Below the pieces are notes generated by a model. It made no database searches. It saw only the letters and a list, made by a program, of their open reading frames with translations, and was not told the DNA's origin. A stretch of DNA of 5,180 nucleotides from RGIG6353 sp045535585 (lineage in GTDB: Bacteria; Bacillota; Clostridia; Oscillospirales; SIG627): NCBI GenBank assembly GCA_045535585.1, contig JAZSLY010000065.1, forward strand, positions 1 through 5,180, read 5' to 3'. Each line of letters begins with the position of its first letter. Positions within the stretch are counted from its first letter, which is position 1. The position numbers were made by a program, and so were the translations under genes. Of the stretch, positions 5,013 through 5,180 are shown piece after piece.

Positions 5013-5169
5013 AATCGCGCTTTGCGCGATGAAATCCTCACTCCGCTCGGATGAAATCTGCTTCGCAGATGAAATTAAATCCGTCCTTCTCCCGACGAAG
5101 TCGGATTTCATCACGAAGTGATTTCATCCCACGAAAGTGGGATTTATCCCGTCCGCAAGGACGGATTTA
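5009..5169. repeat. Tandem mini-hairpin array with ATGAAAT/ATTTCAT linkers, inverting at its centre
   Basis: A run of small palindromes whose stems differ while the linkers stay constant. H1: ATCGCGC/GCGCGAT, 5014-5030, loop TTT. H2: imperfect, 5034-5052, ATCC/GGAT. H3: ATCTGC/GCAGAT, 5056-5070, loop TTC. H4: centre, CCGAC/GTCGG, 5092-5104, loop GAA, nested in AAATCCG/CGGATTT. H5: ATCAC/GTGAT, 5110-5122, loop GAA. H6: ATCCCAC/GTGGGAT, 5126-5143, loop GAAA. H7: 5146-5166, ATCC-GTCC/GGACGGAT with one bulged C, loop GCAA. ATGAAAT linkers (5009, 5029, 5051, 5069) precede the left units; ATTTCAT or ATTTAT linkers (5105, 5121, 5142) separate the right units. The left units are therefore reverse-complement oriented to the right ones. 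I see no gene or CRISPR-type spacer in it. It may extend past the window end. Confidence 0.88.
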
Positions 5170-5180
5170 GTTGAAAAGAA

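Noticed and set aside
5009..5169. CRISPR array
   Set aside because: The constant parts are only about 7 bp and the variable parts are self-complementary hairpins of uneven length, not spacers. No cas genes are present.

Overview
The window looks like a chromosomal segment from a low-to-mid GC Firmicute, most likely a gut Clostridia member (Oscillospiraceae/Ruminococcus-like). This rests on the Bacillus/Clostridium-type ThyA, the zinc-type L31, an IMPACT-family gene next to hflX, strong AGGAGG-like ribosome binding sites, and KFSD/KFSL-type fragments that I associate with mobile elements of gut Clostridia. The taxonomic call is inference.

Left two thirds (1-3512): five housekeeping genes, all on the minus strand, read right to left as rpmE (bL31), hflX (ribosome-splitting GTPase), a YigZ/IMPACT-family gene, thyA (thymidylate synthase) and folA (dihydrofolate reductase, cut by the window edge). 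rpmE has a good promoter (TTGATT-17-TACTAT) and an intrinsic terminator just after its stop. hflX and the YigZ gene are 3 bp apart, with the second ribosome binding site inside the end of the first. thyA has its own near-consensus promoter (TTGACG-17-TATAAT with a TG extension), and thyA and folA share one base (TAATG). ThyA makes dTMP and releases dihydrofolate, which DHFR recycles, so this pair is one metabolic unit. HflX and L31 both concern the ribosome.

Right third (3524-5180): no intact gene. It starts 12 bp behind the rpmE -35 box. It holds the remains of a plus-strand gene that resembles a piece of a phage/ICE 'polyvalent' protein. The remains lie in three successive frames (3524-4276, 4261-4650, 4614-5012), each joined to the next by an apparent one-base loss, with one internal stop. 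A 30-codon module occurs twice (87/90 bases identical) and a 50-bp SNTII..NSA..STGKFS-coding segment occurs twice (46/50). Inside the first fragment is a 12-bp perfect inverted repeat that would be an intrinsic terminator on the minus strand, facing rpmE.

The most striking structure is at 5009-5169: a string of about seven small hairpins with mostly unrelated stems and short loops, joined by a constant ATGAAAT/ATTTCAT linker. The units reverse orientation in the middle. The first linker supplies the stop codon that ends the broken gene. I regard this array as the best candidate for an undescribed or poorly described element here.
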